This document shows positions 17,196-25,281 of a stretch of 34,042 nt of DNA, piece by piece. Within the stretch, counting starts at the first letter, position 1; the number at the start of each line of letters is the position of its first letter. The notes beneath the pieces are model-generated. The model worked only from the letters and a program-made list of their open reading frames with translations. It was not told where the DNA came from and did no database searches. The position numbers and the translations under genes are program-made. This DNA is from Gammaproteobacteria bacterium (GTDB taxonomy: Bacteria > Pseudomonadota > Gammaproteobacteria > UBA9214): positions 1,907,425 to 1,941,466 of the forward strand of contig CP070821.1 of assembly GCA_020344335.1 (NCBI GenBank). Direction: 5' to 3'.

Positions 17196-18311
17196 ATGGA
17201 TCATCCTGATACCCGCTACGAGGAACTGGCCGTACCCGGCGTGCGTGCCTTGCACCCCTACACACCAGGCAAGCCGATTGCCGAACTGGAACGCGAGTAC
17301 GGCATCCGCAATGCCGTCAAGCTGGCATCGAACGAGAATCCGCTGGGCCCCCCTCCGGCCGCGATTGCCGCGGCGCAACAGGAACTCGCCGGGCTGGCGC
17401 GCTACCCGGAGGGCAGCGGTAATCTGCTGACGGCGGCACTGGCGGAAAAACATGCCGTGCCTGCGGAAGCGATCACGCTGGGTAACGGATCCAACGACGT
17501 GCTGGATATGGTTGCGCGGGTATTTCTCGGGCCGGGCGGGGAGGCGGTGTTTTCCAGGCACGCCTTCGCGGTCTATCCGATTGTCGTTCAGGCAGTCGGT
17601 GCACGCGCGCGTCTTGCAGCCGCACAAGCCAGGACATGCGGGCATGATCTCGATGCCATGGTGGAACTCGTGGGTTCGGAAACCCGCGTCGTTTTTATCG
17701 CAAATCCGAATAACCCGACCGGTACCTGGCTTGCAGAACAGGAATTGCACCGCTTCGTGGCGGATCTGCCGGAACATGTCATTGTGGTCATCGACGAGGC
17801 CTATTTCGAATACGTCGAACAGCCGGACTACCCGGATACCAGCCGCTGGCTCGCGGAGTTTCCGAACCTGGTGGTGACGCGTACCTTTTCCAAGGCCTAC
17901 GGGCTGGCCGGCCTGCGTGTCGGTTACGCCGTCTCGGCGCCCGGGATTGCCGATTTGCTTAACCGCGTGCGCCATCCATTCAATGTGAATTCCGTTGCAC
18001 AGGCGGCGGCTGTTGCGGCACTGAATGACAGCGTGCACCTGGAAGCAGTCCTCCAGCTCAACCGGGACGGGATGCAGCAGCTGGAAACCGGTTTCAAAAT
18101 GCTGGGCTTGTCATGGATACCATCAGTGGGTAATTTCGTGACGATGGATACCGGGCAGGACGCGACAGCGGTTTATGAACGTCTGCTGCAGTTGGGTGTG
18201 ATTGTGCGCCCGGTTGCCAATTACGGTCTGCCGGAGTACCTGCGGGTGACGGTCGGTCTTCCGGAAGAGAATGAACGTTTTCTGTCAGCCATTGCGAGGG
18301 CGCTGGCATGA
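17196..18311 (+). CDS. hisC: histidinol-phosphate / aromatic aminotransferase
   Basis: A 371-residue class II-type aminotransferase of the HisC family. VKLASNENPLGPPP (41-54), NPNNPTG (170-176), DEAYFEY (200-206) and the PLP lysine K233 in TFSKAYGLAGLRVGY are visible. It starts at ATG 17196 (MDHPDTRYEELAVPGVRALH). HisC transaminates imidazole-acetol phosphate in histidine synthesis. Because it lies between pheA and tyrA, rather than in a his operon, it probably also or mainly transaminates phenylpyruvate and 4-hydroxyphenylpyruvate, as proposed for hisC2 of Pseudomonas. The tyrA start overlaps its stop (ATGA), implying coupled translation. Confidence 0.93.
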   Translation: MDHPDTRYEELAVPGVRALHPYTPGKPIAELEREYGIRNAVKLASNENPLGPPPAAIAAAQQELAGLARYPEGSGNLLTAALAEKHAVPAEAITLGNGSNDVLDMVARVFLGPGGEAVFSRHAFAVYPIVVQAVGARARLAAAQARTCGHDLDAMVELVGSETRVVFIANPNNPTGTWLAEQELHRFVADLPEHVIVVIDEAYFEYVEQPDYPDTSRWLAEFPNLVVTRTFSKAYGLAGLRVGYAVSAPGIADLLNRVRHPFNVNSVAQAAAVAALNDSVHLEAVLQLNRDGMQQLETGFKMLGLSWIPSVGNFVTMDTGQDATAVYERLLQLGVIVRPVANYGLPEYLRVTVGLPEENERFLSAIARALA

Positions 18312-19168
18312 TCAACAGCTTATGCATAATCGGCGTTGGATTGATCGGCGGCTCGCTGGCGCGGGCACTGCGCGCGACCGGTTACTGCAAGGAAGTGGTC
18401 GGTGGCGGCCGTGACCCGCAACACCTGCAGCAGGCCGTTGACCTGGGCGTGATCGACCGCTTCGATACCGACCTCGCCGCTGCCGTAGCCGGGGCCGACA
18501 TGGTGCTGGTGGCGGTACCACTGGGCGCGATGCAAACCGTGTTCGAAAAGATCCGTGATCACCTGGAAGACAACGCGGTACTGACCGATGCGGGCAGTGC
18601 GAAGGGCAGCGTAATCGAGGCGGCACAACGGGTCTTTGGCAGCGTACCGGCATGGTTCGTGCCAGGCCATCCGATTGCCGGAACGGAAAACAGCGGCGTC
18701 TCGGCGTCACTGCCCGACCTGTACCACGACCGTCGCGTAATCCTCACGCCAATGGAGAACACCGATGTGTCCGCGGTTAGTCGGGTGCGCAGGATGTGGG
18801 AGGCGGCCGGCGCAAAGGTCACCGAGATGGACTCCATTCACCACGATGCCGTGCTGGCGGCGACCAGCCACCTGCCGCACGTGCTGGCGTTCACGCTGGT
18901 CAACAGTCTGGGGAGGACGGGTGATCGCGAAGAACTGTTTGCATACGCGGCCGGGGGATTTCGTGATTTTACCCGGATTGCCTCGAGTGATCCGGTCATG
19001 TGGCGTGACATTTGTCTGGCCAACGGGGATGCCATTCTGTTACGGATTGATCAGTTCATCGAGGACCTGCAGGCGCTGCGCCGGTCCGTGCAGGAAGAGG
19101 ACGGGGAGCGACTGCTGGATCTGTTCGAATCGGCAAAACAGGTCCGCGATGCCTTTATCGAAAAATAA
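18308..19168 (+). CDS. tyrA: prephenate dehydrogenase
   Basis: A 286-residue stand-alone TyrA. The NAD-binding segment IIGVGLIGGSLARALR is at about residues 6-21, VPGHPIAGTENSGV (about 117-130) holds the catalytic histidine, and ATSHLPHVLAFTLVNSL is the helical C-terminal domain. It has no fused chorismate mutase domain, consistent with the mutase being on PheA. It oxidatively decarboxylates prephenate or arogenate on the way to tyrosine. Its ATG overlaps the hisC stop by four bases. aroA follows after 17 bases; in Pseudomonas the two are fused or adjacent, here they are separate proteins. Confidence 0.96.
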   Translation: MINSLCIIGVGLIGGSLARALRATGYCKEVVGGGRDPQHLQQAVDLGVIDRFDTDLAAAVAGADMVLVAVPLGAMQTVFEKIRDHLEDNAVLTDAGSAKGSVIEAAQRVFGSVPAWFVPGHPIAGTENSGVSASLPDLYHDRRVILTPMENTDVSAVSRVRRMWEAAGAKVTEMDSIHHDAVLAATSHLPHVLAFTLVNSLGRTGDREELFAYAAGGFRDFTRIASSDPVMWRDICLANGDAILLRIDQFIEDLQALRRSVQEEDGERLLDLFESAKQVRDAFIEK

Positions 19169-19185
19169 CCGGGAATGGTTCTTCG

Positions 19186-20499
19186 ATGTCTGATACACGC
19201 TTCAAGGTATCACCCGGCGGACAGCTGACGGGACGCCTGCGGGTGCCGGGTGACAAGTCGATTTCACATCGTTCTATCATGCTGGGCTCCCTGGCAAACG
19301 GTGTGACCGAAGTCAGCGGCTTTCTTGAGGGGGCCGACAGTTTGGCCACCCTGCAGGCCTTCCGCGCCATGGGTGTGGAGGTCACCGGCCCGGATAACGG
19401 CCATGTCACTATCCAGGGTGTGGGTCTGCGTGGCCTGCAGGCCCCGGCGCAGGCGCTGGATCTGGGTAACTCCGGTACGTCCATGCGCCTTATGAGCGGT
19501 CTGCTGGCCGGCCAGTCCTTCGATGTCACCTTGACCGGGGATGCTTCCCTGTCGAGTCGGCCGATGCAGCGCGTGGTGGAACCGTTATCCAGGATGGGTG
19601 CCCACATCACCACCACGCATGCCGGTACCGCACCGCTGGTGATCCGCGGTGGCGAGGTTCTCCATGGCATCGACTATGCGATGCCGATAGCCAGCGCCCA
19701 GGTCAAATCATGTCTGCTGCTTGCCGGCCTGTATGCAGACGGCACCACCTGCATAACGGAACCGGCGCCGACCCGGGACCATACCGAGCGCATGCTGAGT
19801 GGCATGGGCTATCCGCTGCGAAGCGAGTCGGGGCGTGTCTGCCTGGAGGGTGGACACCGCCTGAATGCCATTGCCATCGACGTGCCAACCGATATTTCAT
19901 CCGCGGCCTTTTTCCTGGCGGGCGCATGTATCGCGCCGGGGTCCGATCTTGTCCTCGAGCATGTCGGTATGAATCCGACACGTACCGGGGTGCTGACGAT
20001 CCTGCAGCAGATGGGTGCTGCGATTGAAGTGTCAAACCGGCGCGATGTTGGCGGGGAACCGGTCGCCGATCTGCACGTGCATCCCGCTGAACTCAAAGGC
20101 ATCGAGATTGATCCTGCACTGGTGCCGCTGGCCATTGATGAATTTCCCGCCCTGTTTGTCGCTGCCGCCTGTGCCCGTGGCCGGACCGTGTTGACCGGCG
20201 CAGAGGAACTGCGGGTCAAGGAAAGTGATCGCATCCAGGTGATGGCGGATGGCCTGCAGCAACTGGGTATCGATGCCACGCCGACACATGACGGCATGAT
20301 TATCGTAGGTGGCAGCCTGACTGCCGGGCGTGTCGACAGTCACGGTGATCACCGTATTGCCATGGCCTTTGCCATGGCGGCGTTGCGCTCACAGGGAGAG
20401 ATCGAAATCCTCGATTGTGAAAACGTCAATACCTCGTTCCCGGGCTTTGCCGACCTGGCAGCACAAACCGGTCTTTCAATTGTATCGGGTGGTCCGTAG
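19186..20499 (+). CDS. aroA: 3-phosphoshikimate 1-carboxyvinyltransferase (EPSP synthase), class II type
   Basis: A 437-residue EPSP synthase joining shikimate 3-phosphate and phosphoenolpyruvate in the pathway to chorismate. PGDKSISHRS at 21-30 and GNSGTSMRLMSG at 94-105 bind phosphate and PEP. All four motifs used to define class II enzymes are present: GDKS (22-25), SAQVK (170-174), RDHTE (197-201) and NPTR (263-266). The residue equivalent to E. coli G96 remains glycine (G97), unlike the alanine in the CP4 enzyme. The TAG stop at 20497-20499 lies inside the left arm of a 22-bp inverted repeat. It follows tyrA by 17 bases. Confidence 0.97.
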   Translation: MSDTRFKVSPGGQLTGRLRVPGDKSISHRSIMLGSLANGVTEVSGFLEGADSLATLQAFRAMGVEVTGPDNGHVTIQGVGLRGLQAPAQALDLGNSGTSMRLMSGLLAGQSFDVTLTGDASLSSRPMQRVVEPLSRMGAHITTTHAGTAPLVIRGGEVLHGIDYAMPIASAQVKSCLLLAGLYADGTTCITEPAPTRDHTERMLSGMGYPLRSESGRVCLEGGHRLNAIAIDVPTDISSAAFFLAGACIAPGSDLVLEHVGMNPTRTGVLTILQQMGAAIEVSNRRDVGGEPVADLHVHPAELKGIEIDPALVPLAIDEFPALFVAAACARGRTVLTGAEELRVKESDRIQVMADGLQQLGIDATPTHDGMIIVGGSLTAGRVDSHGDHRIAMAFAMAALRSQGEIEILDCENVNTSFPGFADLAAQTGLSIVSGGP

Positions 20500-20559
20500 G
20501 GTGCGCCGTGCGCACCATCTGGTTTCCGGTAATGACCTGGTGCGCACGGCGCACCCTAC
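20496..20559. repeat. 22-bp perfect inverted repeat between aroA and cmk
   Basis: The left arm 20496-20517 (starting GTAGGGTGCGCC) is an exact reverse complement of the right arm 20538-20559 (ending GGCGCACCCTAC), with a 20-base loop. The first arm includes the aroA stop codon. The hairpin ends 15 bases before the cmk GTG. GTAGGGTGCGC-type repeats are, from memory, scattered through many proteobacterial genomes. No T-run follows, so it is not a classical terminator, but such a stable stem should affect mRNA decay or readthrough. Confidence 0.88.
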
Positions 20560-20574
20560 TGTGACGATGTCGCC

Positions 20575-21246
20575 GTGTTTATACCTGTAATCACCATCGA
20601 TGGCCCCAGTGGTTCCGGCAAGGGGACCATCAGCAGGCTGTTGGCAAACAGGCTGGGCTGGCATTACCTCGATAGCGGGGCGTTGTATCGTCTGCTGGCC
20701 TGTGCCGCGCAACGCGATGGTGTGGCGCTCGATGACGTGGATGGCCTGGTCGGGCTGGCCGCCCGCATCCACGCAGAATTCCGAATCACCGCCGACGGCG
20801 AAGAAAGCGTGCTGCTGGACGGCGAGCCGGTGACCGGGGAACTGCGGACCGAGCAATCCGGAAACGCGGCCTCGGAGATCGCGGCGCTGCCAGCGGTACG
20901 GGCCGCGCTGCTGGACTGGCAGCGGCGCTACCGCGAGCCGCCCGGTCTGGTGGCCGACGGGCGTGACATGGGTACGGTGGTGTTCCCGGATGCCGCACTC
21001 AAAATATTCCTTACCGCCAGCCCGGAGGAGCGCGCCAACAGGAGATATAAGCAATTGAAAGATATGGGAAAAAGTGTTTCACTCGCGGAGATCATGACCG
21101 ATGTCAGGGCGCGTGATGCGCGCGACCGGTCACGGGCTGCGTCGCCCTTGGCACCTGCCGAGGATGCCCGTCTGCTCGATAACAGCACCCTGGGTATCGA
21201 GGAAACGGTTGCCCGTGTGCTCGATTATGCGCGCTCGATTTTTTAA
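20575..21246 (+). CDS. cmk: cytidylate kinase
   Basis: A 223-residue CMP kinase, matching the usual 220-230. The P-loop GPSGSGKGTISRLLANRLG is at about residues 9-27, LDSGALYRLLA follows, and DGRDMGTVVFPDA (about 125-137) and RAxxRYKQLK form the substrate and lid regions. It phosphorylates CMP and dCMP. The start is GTG at 20575; the nearby ATG at 20566 is out of frame. It stands between aroA and rpsA, a conserved gammaproteobacterial order. The inverted repeat at 20496-20559 lies immediately upstream of its ribosome binding region, and no clear Shine-Dalgarno sequence is seen. Confidence 0.97.
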   Translation: MFIPVITIDGPSGSGKGTISRLLANRLGWHYLDSGALYRLLACAAQRDGVALDDVDGLVGLAARIHAEFRITADGEESVLLDGEPVTGELRTEQSGNAASEIAALPAVRAALLDWQRRYREPPGLVADGRDMGTVVFPDAALKIFLTASPEERANRRYKQLKDMGKSVSLAEIMTDVRARDARDRSRAASPLAPAEDARLLDNSTLGIEETVARVLDYARSIF

Positions 21247-21254
21247 AAAAATCG

Positions 21255-21282
21255 TATACAATTAATTAGATACACGTATAAT
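21255..21282 (+). promoter_or_regulatory. probable rpsA promoter
   Basis: A perfect -10 hexamer TATAAT at 21277-21282 is preceded, with a 16-base spacer, by TATACA at 21255-21260, four of six bases from the -35 consensus. The region is AT-rich and lies directly after the cmk stop. Transcription would begin near 21289, giving an rpsA leader of about 115 bases. Confidence 0.65.
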
Positions 21283-21294
21283 ACTGCGTTTCGT

Positions 21295-21323
21295 GCCCAG
21301 GAGCTGCTTCCGGGCGTTTTATT
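21295..21323 (+). terminator. terminator-like hairpin in the rpsA leader
   Basis: GCCC (21295-21298) pairs with GGGC (21312-21315). After one mismatch the stem continues for three pairs including a G-T wobble, and GTTTTATT (21316-21323) follows. It may end cmk transcripts. Since it lies just downstream of the rpsA promoter, it could instead be a leader element that attenuates rpsA. Confidence 0.4.
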
Positions 21324-21404
21324 AACCTGACCCACCGTATCGCCAGATGCCGTGGCTGAAGACAAGTGAACAGGCCCTGTGCCGTTCAAGGACAACCCAA
21401 TCCC

Positions 21405-23078
21405 ATGACCGAGAGTTTTGCTGAACTATTTGAAGAAAGCCTTGCAAATCAGGAATTCCGCCGAGGCGCTGTAGTAACCGGTACCATTGTTGATATTCAA
21501 TCCGACAGTGTCATTGTCAATGCGGGACTGAAATCGGAAGGCATTATCCCGATTGCCCAGTTCAAGAATGCACAGGGTGAACTGGAGGTTGAAATCGGCG
21601 ATGAAGTGGAAGTTTCACTGGAAGCCATTGAAGACGGTTTTGGTGAAACCCGCCTGTCCAGGGAAAAGGCAAAACGTGACCAGGTCTGGAGAAGTCTCGA
21701 AGAATCTTTCGAAAAGGAAGAGATCGTCAAGGGAACCATCAGCGGCAAGGTCAAGGGTGGTTTCACGGTTGATATAGACGACATTCGCGCATTCCTGCCC
21801 GGTTCGCTGGTTGATGTCCGTCCGGTACGGGATTCCGCTTACCTCGAGGGCAAGGAACTCGAATTCAAGGTTATCAAGCTCGACAAGCGTCGCAACAACG
21901 TTGTGGTATCACGCCGTGCCGTTGTCGAAACAGAATTCAGCGCAGAGCGCGAGGCGCTGCTGGAAAGTTTACAGGAAGGCATCGTTGTCAAGGGGATTGT
22001 CAAGAATCTTACCGACTACGGTGTGTTCGTCGATCTCGGTGGTATCGATGGTCTGTTGCACATTACCGATATGGCATGGAAACGCGTCAAGCATCCTTCC
22101 GAGATCGTCAATGTCGGTGATGAAATTGAAGTCAAGGTCCTCAAGTTTGATCGCGAGCGCAATCGTGTGTCTCTCGGTATGAAACAGCTGGGCACGGATC
22201 CGTGGGCTGATCTGGCACGGCGTTATCCGGCCGGTTCACGCCTGTTTGGCAAGGTGACCAACATTGCGGACTATGGCTGCTTTATCGAGATCGAAGAGGG
22301 TGTTGAAGGCCTGGTACATGTTTCCGAGATGGACTGGACCAACAAGAACGTCAATCCTTCCAAGGTCGTGCATATCGGGCAGGAAATGGAAGTCATGGTG
22401 CTGGACATCGACGAGGAGCGCCGCCGCATCTCTCTGGGTATCAAGCAGTGTTTCCCGAATCCGTGGGACGAGTTCGCTGCAACACATAACAAGAATGACC
22501 ACGTCAAGGGTACTATCAAGTCAATCACCGATTTCGGTATTTTCATCGGGCTGGAGGGCGACATCGACGGGCTGATTCATCTTTCGGATATTTCCTGGAG
22601 CGAGCCGGGCGAGGAGGCCGTTCGGAATTACTCCAAGGGTGACGAGATCGAGGCTGTTGTGCTGTCCGTTGACCCGGAGCGTGAACGGATTTCGCTGGGA
22701 ATCAAGCAGCTCGAGAAGGACCCGTACTCGAACTTCGTTGCAGAACACAGCAAGGGCAGCATAGTAAAGGGAACCGTGAAGGAAGTGGATGCCAAGGCCG
22801 CCATCATTGATCTTGGCGACGGCGTGGAAGGTATACTGCGGGCGTCCGAGTTGTCACGGGACCGCACCGAGGATGTACGTACCAAGCTGAATCCCGGTGA
22901 CGAGGTCGAGGCCAAATTTATGGGGGTTGACCGCAAGAACCGCACCATCAGCCTGTCCGTCAAAGCCAAGGATACGGAAGATGAAGCCGCAATGCTGCAG
23001 GACTACGGATCGGACAGCTCTGAGGCAACAACAAATCTGGGGGATGTGCTCAAGCGGCAAATGAATGGGGATGAATAA
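21405..23078 (+). CDS. rpsA: 30S ribosomal protein S1
   Basis: A 557-residue S1, the same length as in E. coli, starting at ATG 21405 ([20 protein letters not shown]). An upstream in-frame start at 21366 adds 13 unlike residues and is rejected. Six S1 OB-fold repeats follow at about 21-87, 105-171, 192-260, 277-347, 364-434 and 451-520, recognisable by repeated [18 protein letters not shown]-like and RISLGIKQ blocks. The first two repeats dock on the ribosome and the others bind mRNA. The AAGGA at 21388-21392 is a distant Shine-Dalgarno; S1 synthesis is autoregulated in E. coli through a structured leader with a weak one. ihfB follows after 46 bases. Confidence 0.99.
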   Translation: MTESFAELFEESLANQEFRRGAVVTGTIVDIQSDSVIVNAGLKSEGIIPIAQFKNAQGELEVEIGDEVEVSLEAIEDGFGETRLSREKAKRDQVWRSLEESFEKEEIVKGTISGKVKGGFTVDIDDIRAFLPGSLVDVRPVRDSAYLEGKELEFKVIKLDKRRNNVVVSRRAVVETEFSAEREALLESLQEGIVVKGIVKNLTDYGVFVDLGGIDGLLHITDMAWKRVKHPSEIVNVGDEIEVKVLKFDRERNRVSLGMKQLGTDPWADLARRYPAGSRLFGKVTNIADYGCFIEIEEGVEGLVHVSEMDWTNKNVNPSKVVHIGQEMEVMVLDIDEERRRISLGIKQCFPNPWDEFAATHNKNDHVKGTIKSITDFGIFIGLEGDIDGLIHLSDISWSEPGEEAVRNYSKGDEIEAVVLSVDPERERISLGIKQLEKDPYSNFVAEHSKGSIVKGTVKEVDAKAAIIDLGDGVEGILRASELSRDRTEDVRTKLNPGDEVEAKFMGVDRKNRTISLSVKAKDTEDEAAMLQDYGSDSSEATTNLGDVLKRQMNGDE

Positions 23079-23124
23079 CCACTAAATAACAATCTGGTAT
23101 GGCAGATCCAGGAAGGTGGAGAAA

Positions 23125-23427
23125 ATGACAAAGTCTGAACTAATTGAAATTCTGGCGGCGAAAAACAGTCACCTTAATCACAAGGACGTGGAGCTTGCCG
23201 TCAAGAGTCTGCTTGAACAAATGAGTCAGGCGCTTGCATCGGGACAGCGAATCGAGATACGGGGTTTTGGCAGTTTCTCGCTGCATTACCGCCCACCGCG
23301 TATCGGAAGAAACCCGAAAACCGGCGAATCGGTTGCACTCGCAGCCAAGCACGTGCCGCATTTCAAGCCTGGCAAGGAACTGCGTGAACGGGTCAACAAT
23401 TATTTCCTGTTACACAAAGACGTATAA
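23125..23427 (+). CDS. ihfB: integration host factor subunit beta
   Basis: A 100-residue IHF beta starting at ATG 23125 ([20 protein letters not shown]), with GGAAGGTGGA as ribosome site; a GTG at 23116 adds three residues and is unlikely. [27 protein letters not shown] forms the DNA-bending beta arms with the intercalating proline in GRNPKTG, and [13 protein letters not shown] the C-terminal part. Together with IHF alpha (encoded elsewhere) it bends DNA by about 160 degrees. The position directly after rpsA is conserved across gammaproteobacteria. The C-terminal tail is about six residues longer than in E. coli. lapA, the usual next gene, is absent. Confidence 0.98.
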   Translation: MTKSELIEILAAKNSHLNHKDVELAVKSLLEQMSQALASGQRIEIRGFGSFSLHYRPPRIGRNPKTGESVALAAKHVPHFKPGKELRERVNNYFLLHKDV

Positions 23428-23870
23428 AACGGGTTGCTTCACCAGCTCCCCGCAAATCGTGCCAGCCAGACGGCCCTGGACCCCGGCGGCTGCATCGATG
23501 TTCATGTCCCGGTAATACCTGTTTGTACCTGCTCTCATCAGTCTGCCCTTCCCAAAGGCCGGCACGCAATTACCTGCATTCCTCGTTTGGCTGGGCCTGG
23601 CCCAGCGTCTGCCGCCGGCACACGACGCGATGGTACTATGTGATATCCAGCGGGGGAGCCGTACCCGCTTGATTGACTGGGCGCGGGAGATTGCTCCTGC
23701 CCCATGACGGATTGCCCCCCGGTACTGGTATGAATGACTGCTGGCGTGCGAGCAGAATAATAGGGAAGCGCTATGATTTATCCGGGAGCAGCCGGGCAGG
23801 TGCCCATCGGGATATGTTCGCGTCCAATCCAATGGAGAACCGGGAACTCTGGCAACAACAGGTAGCGGGA
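23428..23870. other. ihfB-pyrF gap with no recognised gene (lapA/lapB absent)
   Basis: In many gammaproteobacteria lapA and lapB occupy this place. Here 443 bases hold no frame resembling either LapA (DUF1049) or the tetratricopeptide protein LapB on either strand. A minus-strand frame (23410-23898) overlaps the ihfB end and the pyrF start and is not recognisable. An ATG at 23832 is in frame with pyrF but adds 13 residues unlike the family. Confidence 0.55.
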
Positions 23871-24584
23871 ATGAGTGAAATACAGGATCGGGGGACACGC
23901 ATTATCGTGGCGCTGGATTATCCGGATGCCAGGTCCGCGATGGAATTTGTCAGCCACGTCAATCCTGAACAGTGCCGGCTCAAGGTGGGAAAGGAACTGT
24001 TTACCAGTGCCGGACCGGATTTTGTGAAAAGTCTGGCAGGACTGGGATTCGACGTGTTTCTTGACCTGAAATACCATGACATTCCCAATACGGTGGCAAA
24101 GGCCTGCCGTGCGGCCGCCGGACTGGATGTCTGGATGCTGAACGTGCATGCCCTGGGCGGGAGACGCATGCTCGAAGCTGCGGCCGAGGCCGTTACCGCT
24201 ACCGCGCGACCCCCGATACTCGTTGCCGTCACGATCCTCACGAGCATGGACACGGCTGACCTGAAGTCCATCGGGCTCGGGAAGTTGCCGGAAGAGCACG
24301 TGCTGCAACTGGCGACGTTGGCCAGCGACTGCGGTCTCGATGGTGTGGTGTGCTCCTCGCGTGAAGCGCCACGGATACGTGAACAGTTGGGAGAAGAATT
24401 CCTGCTGGTCACTCCGGGGATTCGCCCCTTGGGCAGCCAGGCGGACGACCAGCGGCGGGTGATGACGCCTGCCGATGCCGTACGCAACGGGTCCACCTAT
24501 CTGGTTATCGGGCGCCCGGTGACACAGGCTGACGACCCGGCGGCCGTTTTGCTGACGATTAATTCAGAACTGGCAGCATTGTGA
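23871..24584 (+). CDS. pyrF: orotidine 5'-phosphate decarboxylase
   Basis: A 237-residue OMP decarboxylase from ATG 23871 ([20 protein letters not shown]). The catalytic Asp-Lys-x2-Asp array is visible in [12 protein letters not shown] (D65, K67, D70), with K38 in [17 protein letters not shown] (about 185-191) binds phosphate and [14 protein letters not shown] (about 211-224) closes the barrel. It makes UMP, the last step of de novo pyrimidine synthesis. The open frame extends 66 codons upstream to 23673, but that part is not family-like and the shorter form matches the usual 230-245 residues. Only a weak GCGGGA precedes the chosen ATG. The ComEA-like gene follows, as in related genomes. Confidence 0.97.
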   Translation: MSEIQDRGTRIIVALDYPDARSAMEFVSHVNPEQCRLKVGKELFTSAGPDFVKSLAGLGFDVFLDLKYHDIPNTVAKACRAAAGLDVWMLNVHALGGRRMLEAAAEAVTATARPPILVAVTILTSMDTADLKSIGLGKLPEEHVLQLATLASDCGLDGVVCSSREAPRIREQLGEEFLLVTPGIRPLGSQADDQRRVMTPADAVRNGSTYLVIGRPVTQADDPAAVLLTINSELAAL

Positions 24585-24712
24585 CAGGTAGTCGTTATTG
24601 TATTCTATGACCTGTGCAGGCTGGTGCACCAGTGCATGCGGACCTGTTGCAGCGGGTAACCGGTTCCCGGTTATTCGATTCAAGGATGATCACAACAGAA
24701 AGGAGTCACACC

Positions 24713-24991
24713 ATGTCAATAATCAGATCCATGTTGTTGCTGGTTTCGATGCTGCTGGCAGCTTCGACACACGTGCTCGCTGGCCAGGTCAACATTAATA
24801 CTGCAGATGCCGGTACGCTGGCCAGCACCATCGACGGCGTCGGCGAACGCAAGGCGCAGGCAATTGTCGAGTACCGGCTGACAAACGGGCCGTTTGCCAG
24901 TGTTGACGAGCTGGCGAATGTCAAAGGTATCGGGACAAAGACCGTTGAGAACAATCGCGGCAGCCTGACCGTTGGTGCACCGGCACGCTAG
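24713..24991 (+). CDS. ComEA-like exported helix-hairpin-helix protein
   Basis: A 92-residue protein from ATG 24713 (MSIIRSMLLLVSMLLAASTH), with AAAGGAGTC as ribosome site. A signal peptide of about 23 residues ends near VLAG. The mature part is a double helix-hairpin-helix unit: VNINTADAGTLASTIDGVGERKAQAIVEYR and FASVDELANVKGIGTKTVENN. This is the compact ComEA form, about 65-70 mature residues, found in many gammaproteobacteria. ComEA proteins bind double-stranded DNA in the periplasm and pull it in during natural transformation. No other competence gene is nearby, so a role in uptake is an inference from family. A terminator follows. Confidence 0.9.
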   Translation: MSIIRSMLLLVSMLLAASTHVLAGQVNINTADAGTLASTIDGVGERKAQAIVEYRLTNGPFASVDELANVKGIGTKTVENNRGSLTVGAPAR

Positions 24992-25019
24992 GGCCGGCAT
25001 TTCCTGCCTCAAGGATGGA

Positions 25020-25050
25020 AGGGCGTCCGTGCAGGGCGCCCTATTTTATT
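25020..25050 (+). terminator. rho-independent terminator after the ComEA-like gene
   Basis: AGGGCG (25020-25025) pairs perfectly with CGCCCT (25037-25042) around an 11-base loop, followed by ATTTTATT. It lies 28 bases after the stop and marks the end of the long plus-strand housekeeping block before the AT-rich manC upstream region. Confidence 0.75.
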
Positions 25051-25186
25051 GTGCGGGTTGCCGCCGGGTTGCAGCTCCAGATGGTGTTTCATACCTTCAC
25101 AGGCGAATCAATAAGACAATAAATACAGAAAGATAGTTAATATCTGTTATTCTTGAACATATTTTCCGGTGAATAGCGGTATCCGG

Positions 25187-25215
25187 TTGTGCGATATTCA
25201 ATTATTCGCTGTAAT
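25187..25215 (+). promoter_or_regulatory. candidate manC promoter
   Basis: TTGTGC at 25187-25192 and TGTAAT at 25210-25215 are 17 bases apart. The -10 matches five of six bases; the -35 only the first three. The 25080-25230 region is clearly more AT-rich than its surroundings, which supports a promoter here, though another site may be used. Confidence 0.35.
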
Positions 25216-25281
25216 CGCCGATTAACATCGCAAGGATGCTCCATTGACGGAGTGGTCTGACACTCAGCACGGAACAACGTA

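Noticed and set aside
17139-18038. Minus-strand open frame (299 codons) antisense to hisC
   Set aside because: Cys/His/Arg-rich composition typical of antisense translation, and hisC on the plus strand is certain.
23410-23898. Minus-strand open frame (162 codons) between ihfB and pyrF
   Set aside because: It overlaps the ends of both genes and is not recognisable; only its last 35 residues look protein-like, so I left it as non-coding.
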